64,000 nucleotides of DNA from Devosia sp. YIM 151766 (GTDB lineage: Bacteria > Pseudomonadota > Alphaproteobacteria > Rhizobiales > Devosiaceae), in the NCBI RefSeq assembly GCF_030285925.1, contig NZ_CP127251.1:2837001-2901000 (forward strand), in the 5' to 3' direction. Every line of letters begins with the position of its first letter. Within the stretch, counting starts at the first letter, position 1. Made by a program: the position numbers and the translations under genes. Below are positions 8,262-17,079 of the stretch, in pieces. The notes beneath the pieces are model-generated. The model made no database searches. It saw nothing but the letters and a program-made list of their open reading frames with translations, and had not been told where the DNA came from.

Positions 8262-9142
8262 TCCAGCCCCAAAAGGGGCAGGGAGTTTCTGTTGATGATG
8301 TCTTCGATGCGGTCTTCGGGTATGCGGGGCAGCCCGGTGCCGGCGACGATGTCATTGACCCGGCGCAGCCCGTCGATGGTTTCCCCTATCGTGGTGATCG
8401 GAAAATCCGAGGCGAGGAGCACCTTGTCGAGGATGTTCCATTCGGTGGCGCGGACCAGGGCTTCCCATTGCGTGAAGGGACGATAGAAAAGCCCGGAAAT
8501 GTCGGTGAAGACATTGGGGTGCTTGCGCACCACGACAATGGTATCCGCCGTCCACGGATGGCCCATATGGGCCATGATGATCTTGAGGTTCGGGTAGCGC
8601 TGGGCGATTTCATCGACCACCAGCGGATGCGCGTAGCGGATCGGGGCCATGCGGACCGGCGAAGTGCCGATATGGAACAGGATCGGCAGCCCATGGCGCT
8701 CCGCCTCGGCATAGATGGCCAGGGCCCGCGCTTCGAGCGGATCGAAAATCTGGTAATTCGCCCCCAGCTTGATGCCACGGAGACCGAAATCGGTCCGGCA
8801 GCGCTCGAGCTCCTCCAGCGCGTAGATATCGTTCGGATGCAAGGACATGAAGCCGATGAGCTTCTCGGGAAAGGCCCGGACGAACTGGGCGGTGGCCAGG
8901 TTCACATCGTCCCAGTCGCCCGGCTTGTCGGCACCATTGACGCTCCCCGTCCGCTCGCCCGGATGCCACTTGATGGGAAAGACGATCGACCGGTCCGCCG
9001 GCGCCGCCGCTTCCATGAATTCGGACCAGGTATAGACCGACTCGACCGCACGATCCGGCCGCCAGGCGGGATTGTTCTGCCGCAGGCCTTCGGGGACCTC
9101 GTCGCGGAATTGGGGCAGGTGGGAATGTACGTCAACGATCAT
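8258..9142 (-). CDS. Amidohydrolase-family TIM-barrel hydrolase/decarboxylase
   Basis: About 294 residues starting MIVDVHSHLP. The barrel carries the metal HxH (DVHSH, residues 4-8), HIGTS, MAHMGHPW and LASDFP motifs typical of the amidohydrolase-2 family (pyrone-dicarboxylate lactonase, aminocarboxymuconate decarboxylase and relatives). The frame extends 76 codons further upstream, but that stretch has no family resemblance, so I set the ATG at 9142. Probably hydrolysis of a lactone or decarboxylation of an acid, in one operon with the aminotransferase. Substrate unknown. Confidence 0.78.
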   Translation of the reverse strand: MIVDVHSHLPQFRDEVPEGLRQNNPAWRPDRAVESVYTWSEFMEAAAPADRSIVFPIKWHPGERTGSVNGADKPGDWDDVNLATAQFVRAFPEKLIGFMSLHPNDIYALEELERCRTDFGLRGIKLGANYQIFDPLEARALAIYAEAERHGLPILFHIGTSPVRMAPIRYAHPLVVDEIAQRYPNLKIIMAHMGHPWTADTIVVVRKHPNVFTDISGLFYRPFTQWEALVRATEWNILDKVLLASDFPITTIGETIDGLRRVNDIVAGTGLPRIPEDRIEDIINRNSLPLLGLE

Positions 9143-9522
9143 GGTCGAGCTCGCGTCCGGGCACTGCCATATCCGAGGCAAATTTTGCACATCGAATTTG
9201 GATTTTACATACGCAATTTGGCTCGGCTGTTGCCGCCGTGTCAACCGCTTTGAGCGCCCGGCACAAAGTTCCCGAAAGTCCCACCATGCGGGCCCCTCAG
9301 CGCCATAATATCGCCCCCTGCCCGGCAGGCTCAGTCTGGTTTCGGGGTGAGGAATGGCCCGCTGGATCATTTCGTGGCTTCAGCCCGGGCAATGTAAGCG
9401 GTGGCCGGCCGGCAGCACGTGTTCGGCATTTGGGATTTCCCTGACCATCGACATTTCGGCCTAGGATGAGCGGTGCATCACCTGTCCGACCATGCTCGAC
9501 CAACTGGAAACGAGAGCCATCA
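9143..9522. promoter_or_regulatory. Divergent control region with small palindrome
   Basis: 380 bases without a gene between two divergent operons. An AT-rich patch at about 9178-9225 stands out. It contains the palindrome GCAAATTTTGC at 9178-9188 and two further (A)AATTTGG-type half sites at intervals of roughly two helical turns, as expected for a cooperative operator. I cannot place clear -35/-10 boxes. The remaining 240 bases show nothing I recognise. Confidence 0.35.
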
Positions 9523-10881
9523 ATGTCCGATTTCGATCTCGTGCTCTCCGGCAGGGTGGTATTGCCCCACCGGCTCGTCGAAGACGGCTATGTGGCGGTG
9601 CGCGACGGCAAGGTGGCACGCGTCGGTGAAGGCGCCGCACCCTCGGCTCGCGAGCGCCATTGTCTTGGCAACGCCCTGATCCTGCCCGGCGCCATCGATG
9701 CCCAGGTCCATTCCCTGAGCCAGAAGGATCAGGAAGATTTCATCTGGTCCACCCGCTCCGCTGCCGCCGGCGGTGTCACCACCATTGTCGACATGCCCTA
9801 TGACGAGGGCAATCTGGTCTGCTCCGCCGCCGCAATCCGCAAGAAGGTCGAGCATGCACGCCCGCAGGCGCGGGTGGATTTCGCCCTCTATGGAACCATC
9901 GATCCGGCGGAAGGGCCCGCCCGCATCGCCGAACAGGCCGAAGCCGGCGTGGCCGCCTTCAAGTTCTCCACCTTCGGCACCGATCCGGTGCGCTTTCCGC
10001 GCATCTCTCCGGGCCTGCTGCAAGAATGCTTTGCCGCCATAGCGAAAACCGGCCTGACCGCCGGGGTTCATAACGAAGACGACGACATGGTGCGCGACGC
10101 CATGTCCAGAGTGAAAGCGGCGGGAATTACCGATTATCGGGCGCATGCGCTGAGCCGGCCGCCCTTGAGCGAGCTTCTGGCGTCGCTGCAGATATACGAG
10201 ATCGGCGCGCAGACCGATTGCCCGGCCCATGTGGTCCATTGCTCGCTGTCGCGCGGCTACGACATCGCCCGCAGCTACCGCGATCAGGGGTTCCAGGCCA
10301 GTATCGAGGCCTGTATCCATTATCTGACGCTGGACGAAGAAAACGACGTCAGGCGGCTGGGCGGCAAGGCCAAGATCAACCCGCCGATACGCCCGCGCGC
10401 CGAGGTCGAGAAATTATGGGAACAGGTGCGGCGGGGCAATGTCACGCTGGTGTCCACCGATCATGTGAGCTGGTCGCAAAGCCGCAAGGACAATCCGGAA
10501 ATGCTGGCCAATGCCTCGGGCGTGCCGGGGCTGGAGGTCATGGTCCCGCTTTTTGTCAAGGGCGCCCTGGCCCGCGACATCCCCCTCACCTGGGCCGCAA
10601 AACTCATGGCCGAGAACCCGGCGAGGCACTTCCGCATCGATCATGCGAAGGGCGCGCTGACCGTCGGGCGCGATGCGGACATCACTGTGCTCTTCCCCAG
10701 GCCCAGGATTTACGACGCCGCCGAAAGCGGTCACAACGTCGTCGGCTGGTCCCCCTATAACGGCATCGAACTGCCCTGGACCGTCGGCCTCACCTATCTG
10801 CGCGGCCGGCAGGTCTTCGACGGCACCGAAGTAGGCGCTCCCGGCGGCGGGCGGTTCGTGCGCCCCGAGGGACGCCGCTGA
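9523..10881 (+). CDS. Cyclic amidohydrolase (hydantoinase/allantoinase-like)
   Basis: 452 residues of the dihydroorotase/hydantoinase/allantoinase type. Metal-site residues seen are DAQVH (59-63), the carbamylated-lysine candidate K147 (AFKFS), H183 (GVHNEDD), H236 and H239 (HVVHC) and D313 (STDH). The first His of the usual DxHxH is Gln61, a variant also known in some dihydroorotase-like proteins. By context it would open the hydantoin ring of hydantoin-5-propionate to N-carbamoylglutamate, the product needed by the M20 hydrolase that follows. The ATG at 9523 is chosen because homology starts there; a GAAACGAGAGCC ribosome site precedes it. First gene of the presumed thiohistidine-betaine operon. 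Confidence 0.82.
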   Translation: MSDFDLVLSGRVVLPHRLVEDGYVAVRDGKVARVGEGAAPSARERHCLGNALILPGAIDAQVHSLSQKDQEDFIWSTRSAAAGGVTTIVDMPYDEGNLVCSAAAIRKKVEHARPQARVDFALYGTIDPAEGPARIAEQAEAGVAAFKFSTFGTDPVRFPRISPGLLQECFAAIAKTGLTAGVHNEDDDMVRDAMSRVKAAGITDYRAHALSRPPLSELLASLQIYEIGAQTDCPAHVVHCSLSRGYDIARSYRDQGFQASIEACIHYLTLDEENDVRRLGGKAKINPPIRPRAEVEKLWEQVRRGNVTLVSTDHVSWSQSRKDNPEMLANASGVPGLEVMVPLFVKGALARDIPLTWAAKLMAENPARHFRIDHAKGALTVGRDADITVLFPRPRIYDAAESGHNVVGWSPYNGIELPWTVGLTYLRGRQVFDGTEVGAPGGGRFVRPEGRR

Positions 10882-10899
10882 TGCCGCGGACCTGCTGAC

Positions 10900-12168
10900 A
10901 TGACCAGGAATTCCCCCATCCGCCCCGACCGGATCGGCGACGATATCGCGGCGCTGGCAGCCATCACCGAGACCGGCCGGCCCTGGACCAGACGCGCCTT
11001 CACCCCGATATTCCTGGAGGGACGGGCCTGGCTCGACCAGGCCATGCAGGCGGCCGGCGCAATCACCGCCGTCGACGCCGCCGGCAATCTGGTCGGAACC
11101 ATTCCCGGCCGTCGCCCGGAACTGGGCACGATCATGCTGGGCAGCCATTCCGATACCGTACCCGAAGGCGGCCGCTATGACGGTATTGCCGGCGTGGTCG
11201 CGGCGATGGAAGTGGCGCGCGCCCTGTCCGATCAGGGCATCGAACTCGACCATACATTGCAGGTGGTCGATTTTCTCGCCGAGGAAGTCTCCATTTTCGG
11301 CGTGTCCTGCATCGGCAGCCGTGGCATGAGCGGCACCAGGCCCCTTGAATGGCTGGAGCGTCAAAGCCAGGGCCTCTCACTCAAGCATGCTATCGCCCAG
11401 ATGGGCGGCGACACCGCCCAAGAGGCGCGGCGGAACGATATCAAGGCCTTCCTCGAACTTCATATCGAACAGGGTCCGGTGCTCGAAGCCGAGAAACTGG
11501 ACATCGGTCTGGTGACCGCCATAGCCGGCATTACCCGGATCGAGATTGTCGTCGAAGGCAGAGCCGATCACGCCGGCACGACGCCGATGCATTTGCGGAA
11601 AGACGCGCTGACCATTGCGGCTCGCATCGCCCTCAAAGTGGAAGCGCTCGCCAATGCCCTGGCCGGCGGCGCGGCGCATTTTGCCGCGACAATCGGCGAG
11701 TTCGACATGGTGCCCAATGCGGCAAACGTGGTGCCGTCCCGGGTGCGCATGCTGGTCGATGCCCGCGCCGAACGGCGCGAGGACATGGAGCGCTTCCTCA
11801 GCGAATTGCGCCTGGGCGTCGCGCTGATTTCCGGGGATACCGGCGTTCTGGTCGAGCCTTTGACCATCGTGTCCGACAACTGGCCCACTCCTGGCGATGC
11901 CCGATTGCTGGAGGTGCTCGAAACCGCCTGTGAACGCCTCGGCGCGACGCATCGGCGCATGGCGTCGGGCGCCGGCCACGACACGGCCTGGATGGCCCGC
12001 ATCACCAAAGCCGCGATGATCTTCGTGCCGTGCCGTGGCGGCCGCAGCCACGCACCGGACGAAGCCACGACCGCCGAAGAAATCGCACTGGGCGCAGCGG
12101 TCCTCCTGGACGCCGTCCTGGTGCTCGACCAGGCCTTGCAAGAGGAAGAAAAATGGGACGCATCCTGA
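10900..12168 (+). CDS. M20 family N-carbamoyl-L-amino-acid hydrolase
   Basis: 422 residues of the Zn-dependent amidase/allantoate amidohydrolase branch of M20. Metal and catalytic motifs are complete: GSHSDTV with H83, RYDGIAG with D94, the EE pair at 128-129, LHIEQGP with H188, and SGAGHDTAWMA near the C-terminus. Such enzymes cleave N-carbamoyl amino acids or ureido acids to the amino acid, CO2 and ammonia. After a hydantoinase the expected substrate is N-carbamoyl-L-glutamate, giving glutamate. It lies 18 bases after the amidohydrolase and overlaps the DUF917 gene by 16 bases. Confidence 0.87.
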   Translation: MTRNSPIRPDRIGDDIAALAAITETGRPWTRRAFTPIFLEGRAWLDQAMQAAGAITAVDAAGNLVGTIPGRRPELGTIMLGSHSDTVPEGGRYDGIAGVVAAMEVARALSDQGIELDHTLQVVDFLAEEVSIFGVSCIGSRGMSGTRPLEWLERQSQGLSLKHAIAQMGGDTAQEARRNDIKAFLELHIEQGPVLEAEKLDIGLVTAIAGITRIEIVVEGRADHAGTTPMHLRKDALTIAARIALKVEALANALAGGAAHFAATIGEFDMVPNAANVVPSRVRMLVDARAERREDMERFLSELRLGVALISGDTGVLVEPLTIVSDNWPTPGDARLLEVLETACERLGATHRRMASGAGHDTAWMARITKAAMIFVPCRGGRSHAPDEATTAEEIALGAAVLLDAVLVLDQALQEEEKWDAS

Positions 12169-13238
12169 TAGAACGAGACGTCGAGGCGGCCGTCAAGGGC
12201 GGTTCCGTCTATGCCGCCGGCGGCGGCGGCTGGGCCGATCACGGGCGCCAGCTCGGCTATGCCGCTGTCAGTGTCGGCAAGCCGGAACTGGTCAGCGTGG
12301 AAGAACTCGGGGATGACGAGTGGATCGCCACCGCCGCCGCTATCGGCGCCCCGGCCTCCACCACGCCCTGGGAAATGCGTGGCGTCGACTATATCAAGGC
12401 CGTGCAATTGCTGCAGGATGCCCTGGGCGGGAAGCTCAGCGGCCTCATGGTGGGCCAGAACGGCAAGTCTTCGACGCTCAATGGCTGGCTGCCATCCGCA
12501 GTGCTCGGCACAAAGGTCGTCGACGCCGTCGGCGATATCCGCGCCCATCCCACCGGCGACATGGGATCGATCGGCATGGCCGGTTCACCCGAGCCGATGA
12601 TCCAGACGGCCGTGGGCGGCAATCGCGCCGAAAACAGCTATATCGAGCTCGTGACTCGTGGCGCCACCGCCAAAGTCTCGCCCATCCTGCGCACGGCTGC
12701 CGACCAATCGGGGGGCTTTATCGCATCCTGCCGCAATCCGCTGCGCGCCTCCTATGTCAGGCGGCATGCAGCTTTGGGGGGCATCTCGCTGGCGCTGGAA
12801 TTGGGGGAAGCGATCATCGCCGCCGAAGGCAAGGGCGGCACCGCTATCATCGAGACCATCGCCAAGACCACCAAGGGCACGATTTTATGCGCCGACCGGA
12901 TCGTCAGGAAGGACGTCGTCTATACCAAGGAGGCCTTCGACATCGGCACTATCACCCTGGCCTCGGGCGAAGTCCTGCATGTCATGAACGAATATATGGC
13001 CGTCGACAGTCGTGACGGCCGGCGCATCGCCACCTTCCCCGACGTCATAACCACCTTGTCGGAAGATGCGGAGCCGCTCAGCGTTGGACAATTGCACGAA
13101 GGCATGCAGATCTTCGTGCTGCAGGTGGCCAAGTCGGTCATTCCGCTCAGCGCCTCGGTGCTGGACCCCACGGTCTATCCCTATGTCGAGGCGCAGATGG
13201 GCATCGAGATCGCCAAATATGCCCTGGACGGGCGCTAG
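12153..13238 (+). CDS. DUF917 protein, S-methyl thiohydantoin desulfurase family
   Basis: 361 residues matching the DUF917 family (GGSVYAAGGGGWADHGRQLG at the start, then GAPASTTPW, THPTGDMGSIGMA-like text, and ADRIVRK in the C-terminal half). As I recall, Pfam renamed this family S-Me-THD after a member was shown to release the thiol from an S-methyl thiohydantoin. Here it would turn S-methyl-thiohydantoin-propionate into hydantoin-propionate plus methanethiol. The frame is open for 41 codons upstream, but the ATG at 12153, after the AAGAGGAAG ribosome site, gives the conserved N-terminus. It overlaps the M20 gene by 16 bases. Confidence 0.82.
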   Translation: MGRILIERDVEAAVKGGSVYAAGGGGWADHGRQLGYAAVSVGKPELVSVEELGDDEWIATAAAIGAPASTTPWEMRGVDYIKAVQLLQDALGGKLSGLMVGQNGKSSTLNGWLPSAVLGTKVVDAVGDIRAHPTGDMGSIGMAGSPEPMIQTAVGGNRAENSYIELVTRGATAKVSPILRTAADQSGGFIASCRNPLRASYVRRHAALGGISLALELGEAIIAAEGKGGTAIIETIAKTTKGTILCADRIVRKDVVYTKEAFDIGTITLASGEVLHVMNEYMAVDSRDGRRIATFPDVITTLSEDAEPLSVGQLHEGMQIFVLQVAKSVIPLSASVLDPTVYPYVEAQMGIEIAKYALDGR

Positions 13239-13239
13239 C

Positions 13240-13260
13240 GCCCCGAAACAGTTTCGGGGC
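13240..13260 (+). terminator. Stem-loop after DUF917 gene
   Basis: GCCCCGAAA and TTTCGGGGC form a perfect 9-bp stem with a CAG loop, starting one base after the TAG stop. There is no T-tract, so it may work as an mRNA-stabilising or processing hairpin, or as a weak terminator that lowers expression of the hydratase gene 86 bases on, rather than as a full intrinsic terminator. Confidence 0.5.
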
Positions 13261-13346
13261 TGAGCCCCCGGCTGACCAAATTGTTCTGCGCCGGGAGGTG
13301 ACCTCATCTCTGCGCATCATGAAAACGAGGTCCATCGAGATCCATC

Positions 13347-15014
13347 ATGCCGATTCCAAACCCGCGTCATCCGAATTTCCCCATTCCCGGCGGACCGGAA
13401 CTCCGGGCCAAGGGATGGCGCCAGGAAGCCTTGCTGCGGCTCCTCGAAAACGTGCTGAGCGTTGGCGAGAACCCGGACGAACTGGTCGTCTATGCCGCCT
13501 TGGGCAAAGCCGCCCGCAATTGGGCCGCCCATAAGGCGATCGTAGAATCCCTGCTCGCCATGGACGAGGACCAGACCCTCATCATCCAGTCCGGCAAACC
13601 GATCGGCCTTATGAAAACCCACGCCAGGGCGCCATTGGTGATCATGGCCAATTGCAACCTCGTCGGCCAATGGGCCAATTCGGAGGTGTTTTATGAACTG
13701 GAGCGCAAGGGGCTGATCTGCTGGGGCGGCCTGACGGCGGGCGCTTGGCAATATATCGGCTCCCAGGGCGTCATCCAGGGCACCTACGAAATCTTCATGC
13801 GGATCGCCGAAAGCCGTTTCGGCGGCTCGCTGGCCGGCCGCTTCATCCTGACCGCCGGCCTTGGCGGCATGGGCGGCGCCCAGCCCCTGGCCGGGCGCAT
13901 GGCCGGCGCCGCCATTCTCTGTGTCGATGTGGATGCCGAGCAATGCCGGAAGCGGCAGCAAATCGGTTATCTCGAAGAGATAGCGCCGGACCTGGACACC
14001 GCCCTGTCCATGATCGACAAGGCCGTCAAAGAGCGGCGGGCCACCTCTATCGGCCTGGTCGGCAACGCCGCTGAAATTTATCCGGAAATCGCGCGCCGCG
14101 CCATCGTGCCGGACATCGTCACCGACCAGACCTCCGCTCACGACCTGGTCTATGGCTATGTGCCCAAGGGCATGTCGTCGGGAGAGGTGCAGCGCTTGCG
14201 GGCCAACGGACAGGCCCAGTTGATGGCCGCAAGCCGCGCATCCATCGTGGATCACGTGCAGGCTATGCTGGACTTCCAGAGTGCCGGCGCCGAAGTCTTC
14301 GACAATGGCAATCTCATCCGCACCCATGCCCGGGATGGCGGCCTGGAAAATGCCTTCGACATCAAGATATTCACCGAAGCATATCTGCGGCCGCTATTCG
14401 CGCGGGCCATCGGCCCGTTCCGCTGGGTGGCCTTGTCGGGCGATCCTGACGATATCCGCAAGATCGACGATGAATTGCTCGAAATGTTCGCGGAGAACCG
14501 GATCGTGACCAACTGGATCGGCCTGGCCCGCCAGCACGTCCCCTTCGAGGGCCTGCCGGCGCGCATCGCCTGGCTCGGTCATGGCGAGCGCACCGCGCTG
14601 GCCCGCGCCGTCAATGCCATGGTCGCCGATGGCAGGCTTGCCGGGCCGGTAGCCTTCAGCCGCGACCACCTCGATGCAGGCGCCATGGCCCATCCCAATA
14701 TCATGACCGAGCGCATGAAGGACGGCTCCGACGCCATCGCCGATTGGCCGCTGCTGAATGCCATGCTGCTTTGCTCCTCCATGGCCGATCTGGTGGTCGT
14801 TCATTCGGGCGGCGGCGGCTATGCCGGATATATGACCTCAGCCGGCGTGACGGTCGTGGCCGATGGCACGGCGCAGGCTGAAGAGCGGCTCGAACATGCG
14901 CTGACCAACGACACCGCCCTGGGTGTGATGCGATATGCCGACGCGGGATATGAGGAAAGCCACGAGGAAATTGCCGCCAAGGGAATCCACCATATCGTCC
15001 TGGCGGCGACCTGA
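13347..15014 (+). CDS. Urocanase homologue, probable (S-methyl) thiourocanate hydratase
   Basis: 555 residues, the length of urocanate hydratase. The NAD-binding GLGGMGGAQPLA (171-182), IQSGKPIGLMKTH, TAGAWQYIGSQGVIQGTYE and GPFRWVALSGDPDDI are strongly conserved. Several urocanase active-site places differ: FEGLPARIAW has Ala408 where the urocanase signature has the catalytic-region Cys; CWGGLTAG replaces a YGQMTAG-like text; FDNGNLIR replaces FDYGNNIR; and VHSGGGG replaces HHGGG. This argues for a different imidazole substrate. Next to a DUF917 desulfurase, the best guess is hydration of S-methyl thiourocanate (or thiourocanate) to the thiohydantoin-propionate. No other hut genes lie nearby. 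Confidence 0.8.
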   Translation: MPIPNPRHPNFPIPGGPELRAKGWRQEALLRLLENVLSVGENPDELVVYAALGKAARNWAAHKAIVESLLAMDEDQTLIIQSGKPIGLMKTHARAPLVIMANCNLVGQWANSEVFYELERKGLICWGGLTAGAWQYIGSQGVIQGTYEIFMRIAESRFGGSLAGRFILTAGLGGMGGAQPLAGRMAGAAILCVDVDAEQCRKRQQIGYLEEIAPDLDTALSMIDKAVKERRATSIGLVGNAAEIYPEIARRAIVPDIVTDQTSAHDLVYGYVPKGMSSGEVQRLRANGQAQLMAASRASIVDHVQAMLDFQSAGAEVFDNGNLIRTHARDGGLENAFDIKIFTEAYLRPLFARAIGPFRWVALSGDPDDIRKIDDELLEMFAENRIVTNWIGLARQHVPFEGLPARIAWLGHGERTALARAVNAMVADGRLAGPVAFSRDHLDAGAMAHPNIMTERMKDGSDAIADWPLLNAMLLCSSMADLVVVHSGGGGYAGYMTSAGVTVVADGTAQAEERLEHALTNDTALGVMRYADAGYEESHEEIAAKGIHHIVLAAT

Positions 15015-15288
15015 CCGACGATCTATCGCCGCCAAACGCCGGCGGGATAATTTTACTCAATGCGGCGGTCTGCAAAGGCATCGGAAACCGGTGCCGGCGG
15101 CGGGATGAAACATTGTGTCAAAACGCCCGCATTGCGCGCCAGCCGATATATCCTGTGCGGAACTTGGGATATGGGAAGCTATTTTGCGACGGAATAGCAT
15201 GGTTTTCGAGAGCCCGGCTGCTCAAGGTCTAGGCCAGAGAGCCGAAAGTAAGAACGGCAATGTCCGCTAACACAAAACGAGGGAGGCA

Positions 15289-16236
15289 ATGATGAGAGAT
15301 TTTCTCGACAGATTAGTCACGGCCTTTGCCTCCGTCCTCGCAGCAATGTTGCTCATTTTTGTGTTGATGAGTGTTGTTCCGGGCGATCCGGCCTCGACAT
15401 TGCTTGGTCCTCAGGCATCTCCTGAGTTCGTTCGACAATATATCCAGCAGATGGGCCTCGATCAGCCCGTTCATATCCGTCTCGGCCGCTTCTTCGGAAA
15501 TCTTCTCACCGGCAATCTGGGAACCGATGTCGTGTCCGGCAGGCCGGTCTGGGATATTATCGCCGAAGCGATGCCAAATACGGTGATGCTGGCGCTGTTT
15601 TCCATGACCGCGGCCTGCATTATCGGCATTCCCCTGGGCGTTTTTGGCGTGATGACCAAATCCCGCGCCATCGATGCCGTCCTCACCTCCCTGTCGATCG
15701 TTTTCGTTTCCATGCCCAGCTTCATCGTCGGCATCGCCCTGCTGGTCATCTTCTCCAGCTGGCTGAACTGGCTGCCCGTTCTCGGGGCGCCCGCAAATGC
15801 CAGTCTGGTGGACAAGTTCAGGGCCATGATCCTGCCGACGACCGCCCTGGCCATAGGCTGGGTCGGTATTATCGGGCGGCTGGTGCGCAGCTCCATGCTG
15901 GAGGCCCTGTCGCAGAATTATATCCGGACGGCCCGCGCCTATGGCCTGAACAAGACGCTGGTATTTTACAAATATGCGCTTCGGAACGCGATCATCCCGA
16001 CAATCACCGTTGTCGGCATGGGCTTTGCCCGCCTGATCGGCGGCGCGGTTCTGGTTGAAGTGCTGTTCGCCCGCCAGGGCCTCGGCACGGTTATCTACGA
16101 CGCCTTGATATCGCGGAATTTTTCGGTGCTTCAAGGCAGCATTTTCGTCGTCGTGGTCCTGTTCGTCTTCATCAATTTCGTCACCGAATATGTGTTCCGG
16201 ATCGCCGATCCCCGATTCAGCAAGGATACGGCCTGA
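15289..16236 (+). CDS. Dpp/Opp-type ABC transporter permease (DppB-like)
   Basis: 315 residues with the DppB plan: an N-terminal helix, a periplasmic loop (PGDPASTLLGPQASPEFV), then five membrane segments and the EAA loop (MLEALSQNYIRTARAYGLNK). Inner-membrane half of a peptide/nickel-type importer. The start reads ATGATG after GGGAGG; the second ATG at 15292 has the better spacing. The 274 bases upstream hold no gene I can support, so the importer may have its own promoter. It overlaps the next permease by one base. Confidence 0.88.
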   Translation: MMRDFLDRLVTAFASVLAAMLLIFVLMSVVPGDPASTLLGPQASPEFVRQYIQQMGLDQPVHIRLGRFFGNLLTGNLGTDVVSGRPVWDIIAEAMPNTVMLALFSMTAACIIGIPLGVFGVMTKSRAIDAVLTSLSIVFVSMPSFIVGIALLVIFSSWLNWLPVLGAPANASLVDKFRAMILPTTALAIGWVGIIGRLVRSSMLEALSQNYIRTARAYGLNKTLVFYKYALRNAIIPTITVVGMGFARLIGGAVLVEVLFARQGLGTVIYDALISRNFSVLQGSIFVVVVLFVFINFVTEYVFRIADPRFSKDTA

Positions 16237-17078
16237 TGAAGCGCCTGATCAAATTTGGCGGCAGCATCGGGCCTGCGGGCACTTTCGGCTTCGCCATCGT
16301 GGCGATCCTGCTGCTGACGGCAGTGATATCGCCAATATTCACGCCTTATGATCCGAACGCGATCGACGTTCTCAACCGCATGGCTCCCCCGAACTGGGAC
16401 CATTGGTTCGGCACCGATCACCTCGGGCGCGACCTGCTCAGCCGCCACATGGTCGGCACATCCGTGGCGATGGCGGTGGCGCTGGGCGCGGCCTTCATCG
16501 CCTTGGTCGGAGGAACAATTCTCGGACTTATGGCCGCCTATATGTCCGGCTATGTCGAGCGGGTGATCTTGATCGTCTTCGACGCCATTGCCTCCTATCC
16601 CAGCGTCATCCTCGCCCTTGCCGCGGTCGCCGTTCTGGGGTCCTCGATGGTCACGATCTCGATCGTGATCGGCTTCGCGCTCATCCCCCATTTCGGGCGC
16701 GTCGCGCGCGCTCAGACATTGGCCATCAGACGGGCGCCCTTTGTGGAGGCGGAAATCGTGCTCGGCGCCTCCGAGGCGCGGATTCTGCTGCATCACATCC
16801 TGCCCAATATTGCCGGACCGCTGATCGTACTCGCCTCGCTCGACATTCCGATCATCATCGCCATCGAGGCCGGCATGTCCTTTCTGGGTCTGGGCATCCG
16901 GCCGCCCAGCGCGAGTTGGGGCGTCTTGTTGCAGGACGGCTACCAGAACCTGTCGGAATCCATGTCTCCGGTCCTGATCTCCTGCGGCGTTCTCGCCGCC
17001 GCGACACTGGCATTCACCCTGATGGGCGAGGCCTTGCGTGAATTGGGCGATCCGCGCTCGGTGAAAGGTGGCGCCTGA
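16236..17078 (+). CDS. Dpp/Opp-type ABC transporter permease (DppC-like)
   Basis: 280 residues, the second permease of the importer. DppC features are the N-terminal helix, DPNAIDVLNRMAPPNWDHWFGTDHLGRDLLSR, the EAA loop (PFVEAEIVLGASEARILLHHILPN) and the C-terminal FLGLGIRPPSASWG. It starts at the stop of the first permease (TGATG) and ends one base before the ATPase. In this cluster the cargo is likely a histidine-derived betaine rather than a peptide. Confidence 0.88.
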   Translation: MKRLIKFGGSIGPAGTFGFAIVAILLLTAVISPIFTPYDPNAIDVLNRMAPPNWDHWFGTDHLGRDLLSRHMVGTSVAMAVALGAAFIALVGGTILGLMAAYMSGYVERVILIVFDAIASYPSVILALAAVAVLGSSMVTISIVIGFALIPHFGRVARAQTLAIRRAPFVEAEIVLGASEARILLHHILPNIAGPLIVLASLDIPIIIAIEAGMSFLGLGIRPPSASWGVLLQDGYQNLSESMSPVLISCGVLAAATLAFTLMGEALRELGDPRSVKGGA

Positions 17079-17079
17079 T

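Noticed and set aside
13347..15014. Naming the urocanase homologue hutU of histidine utilisation
   Set aside because: No hutH with MIO, hutI, hutG or hutC nearby, the active site differs from urocanase, and a DUF917 gene precedes it.
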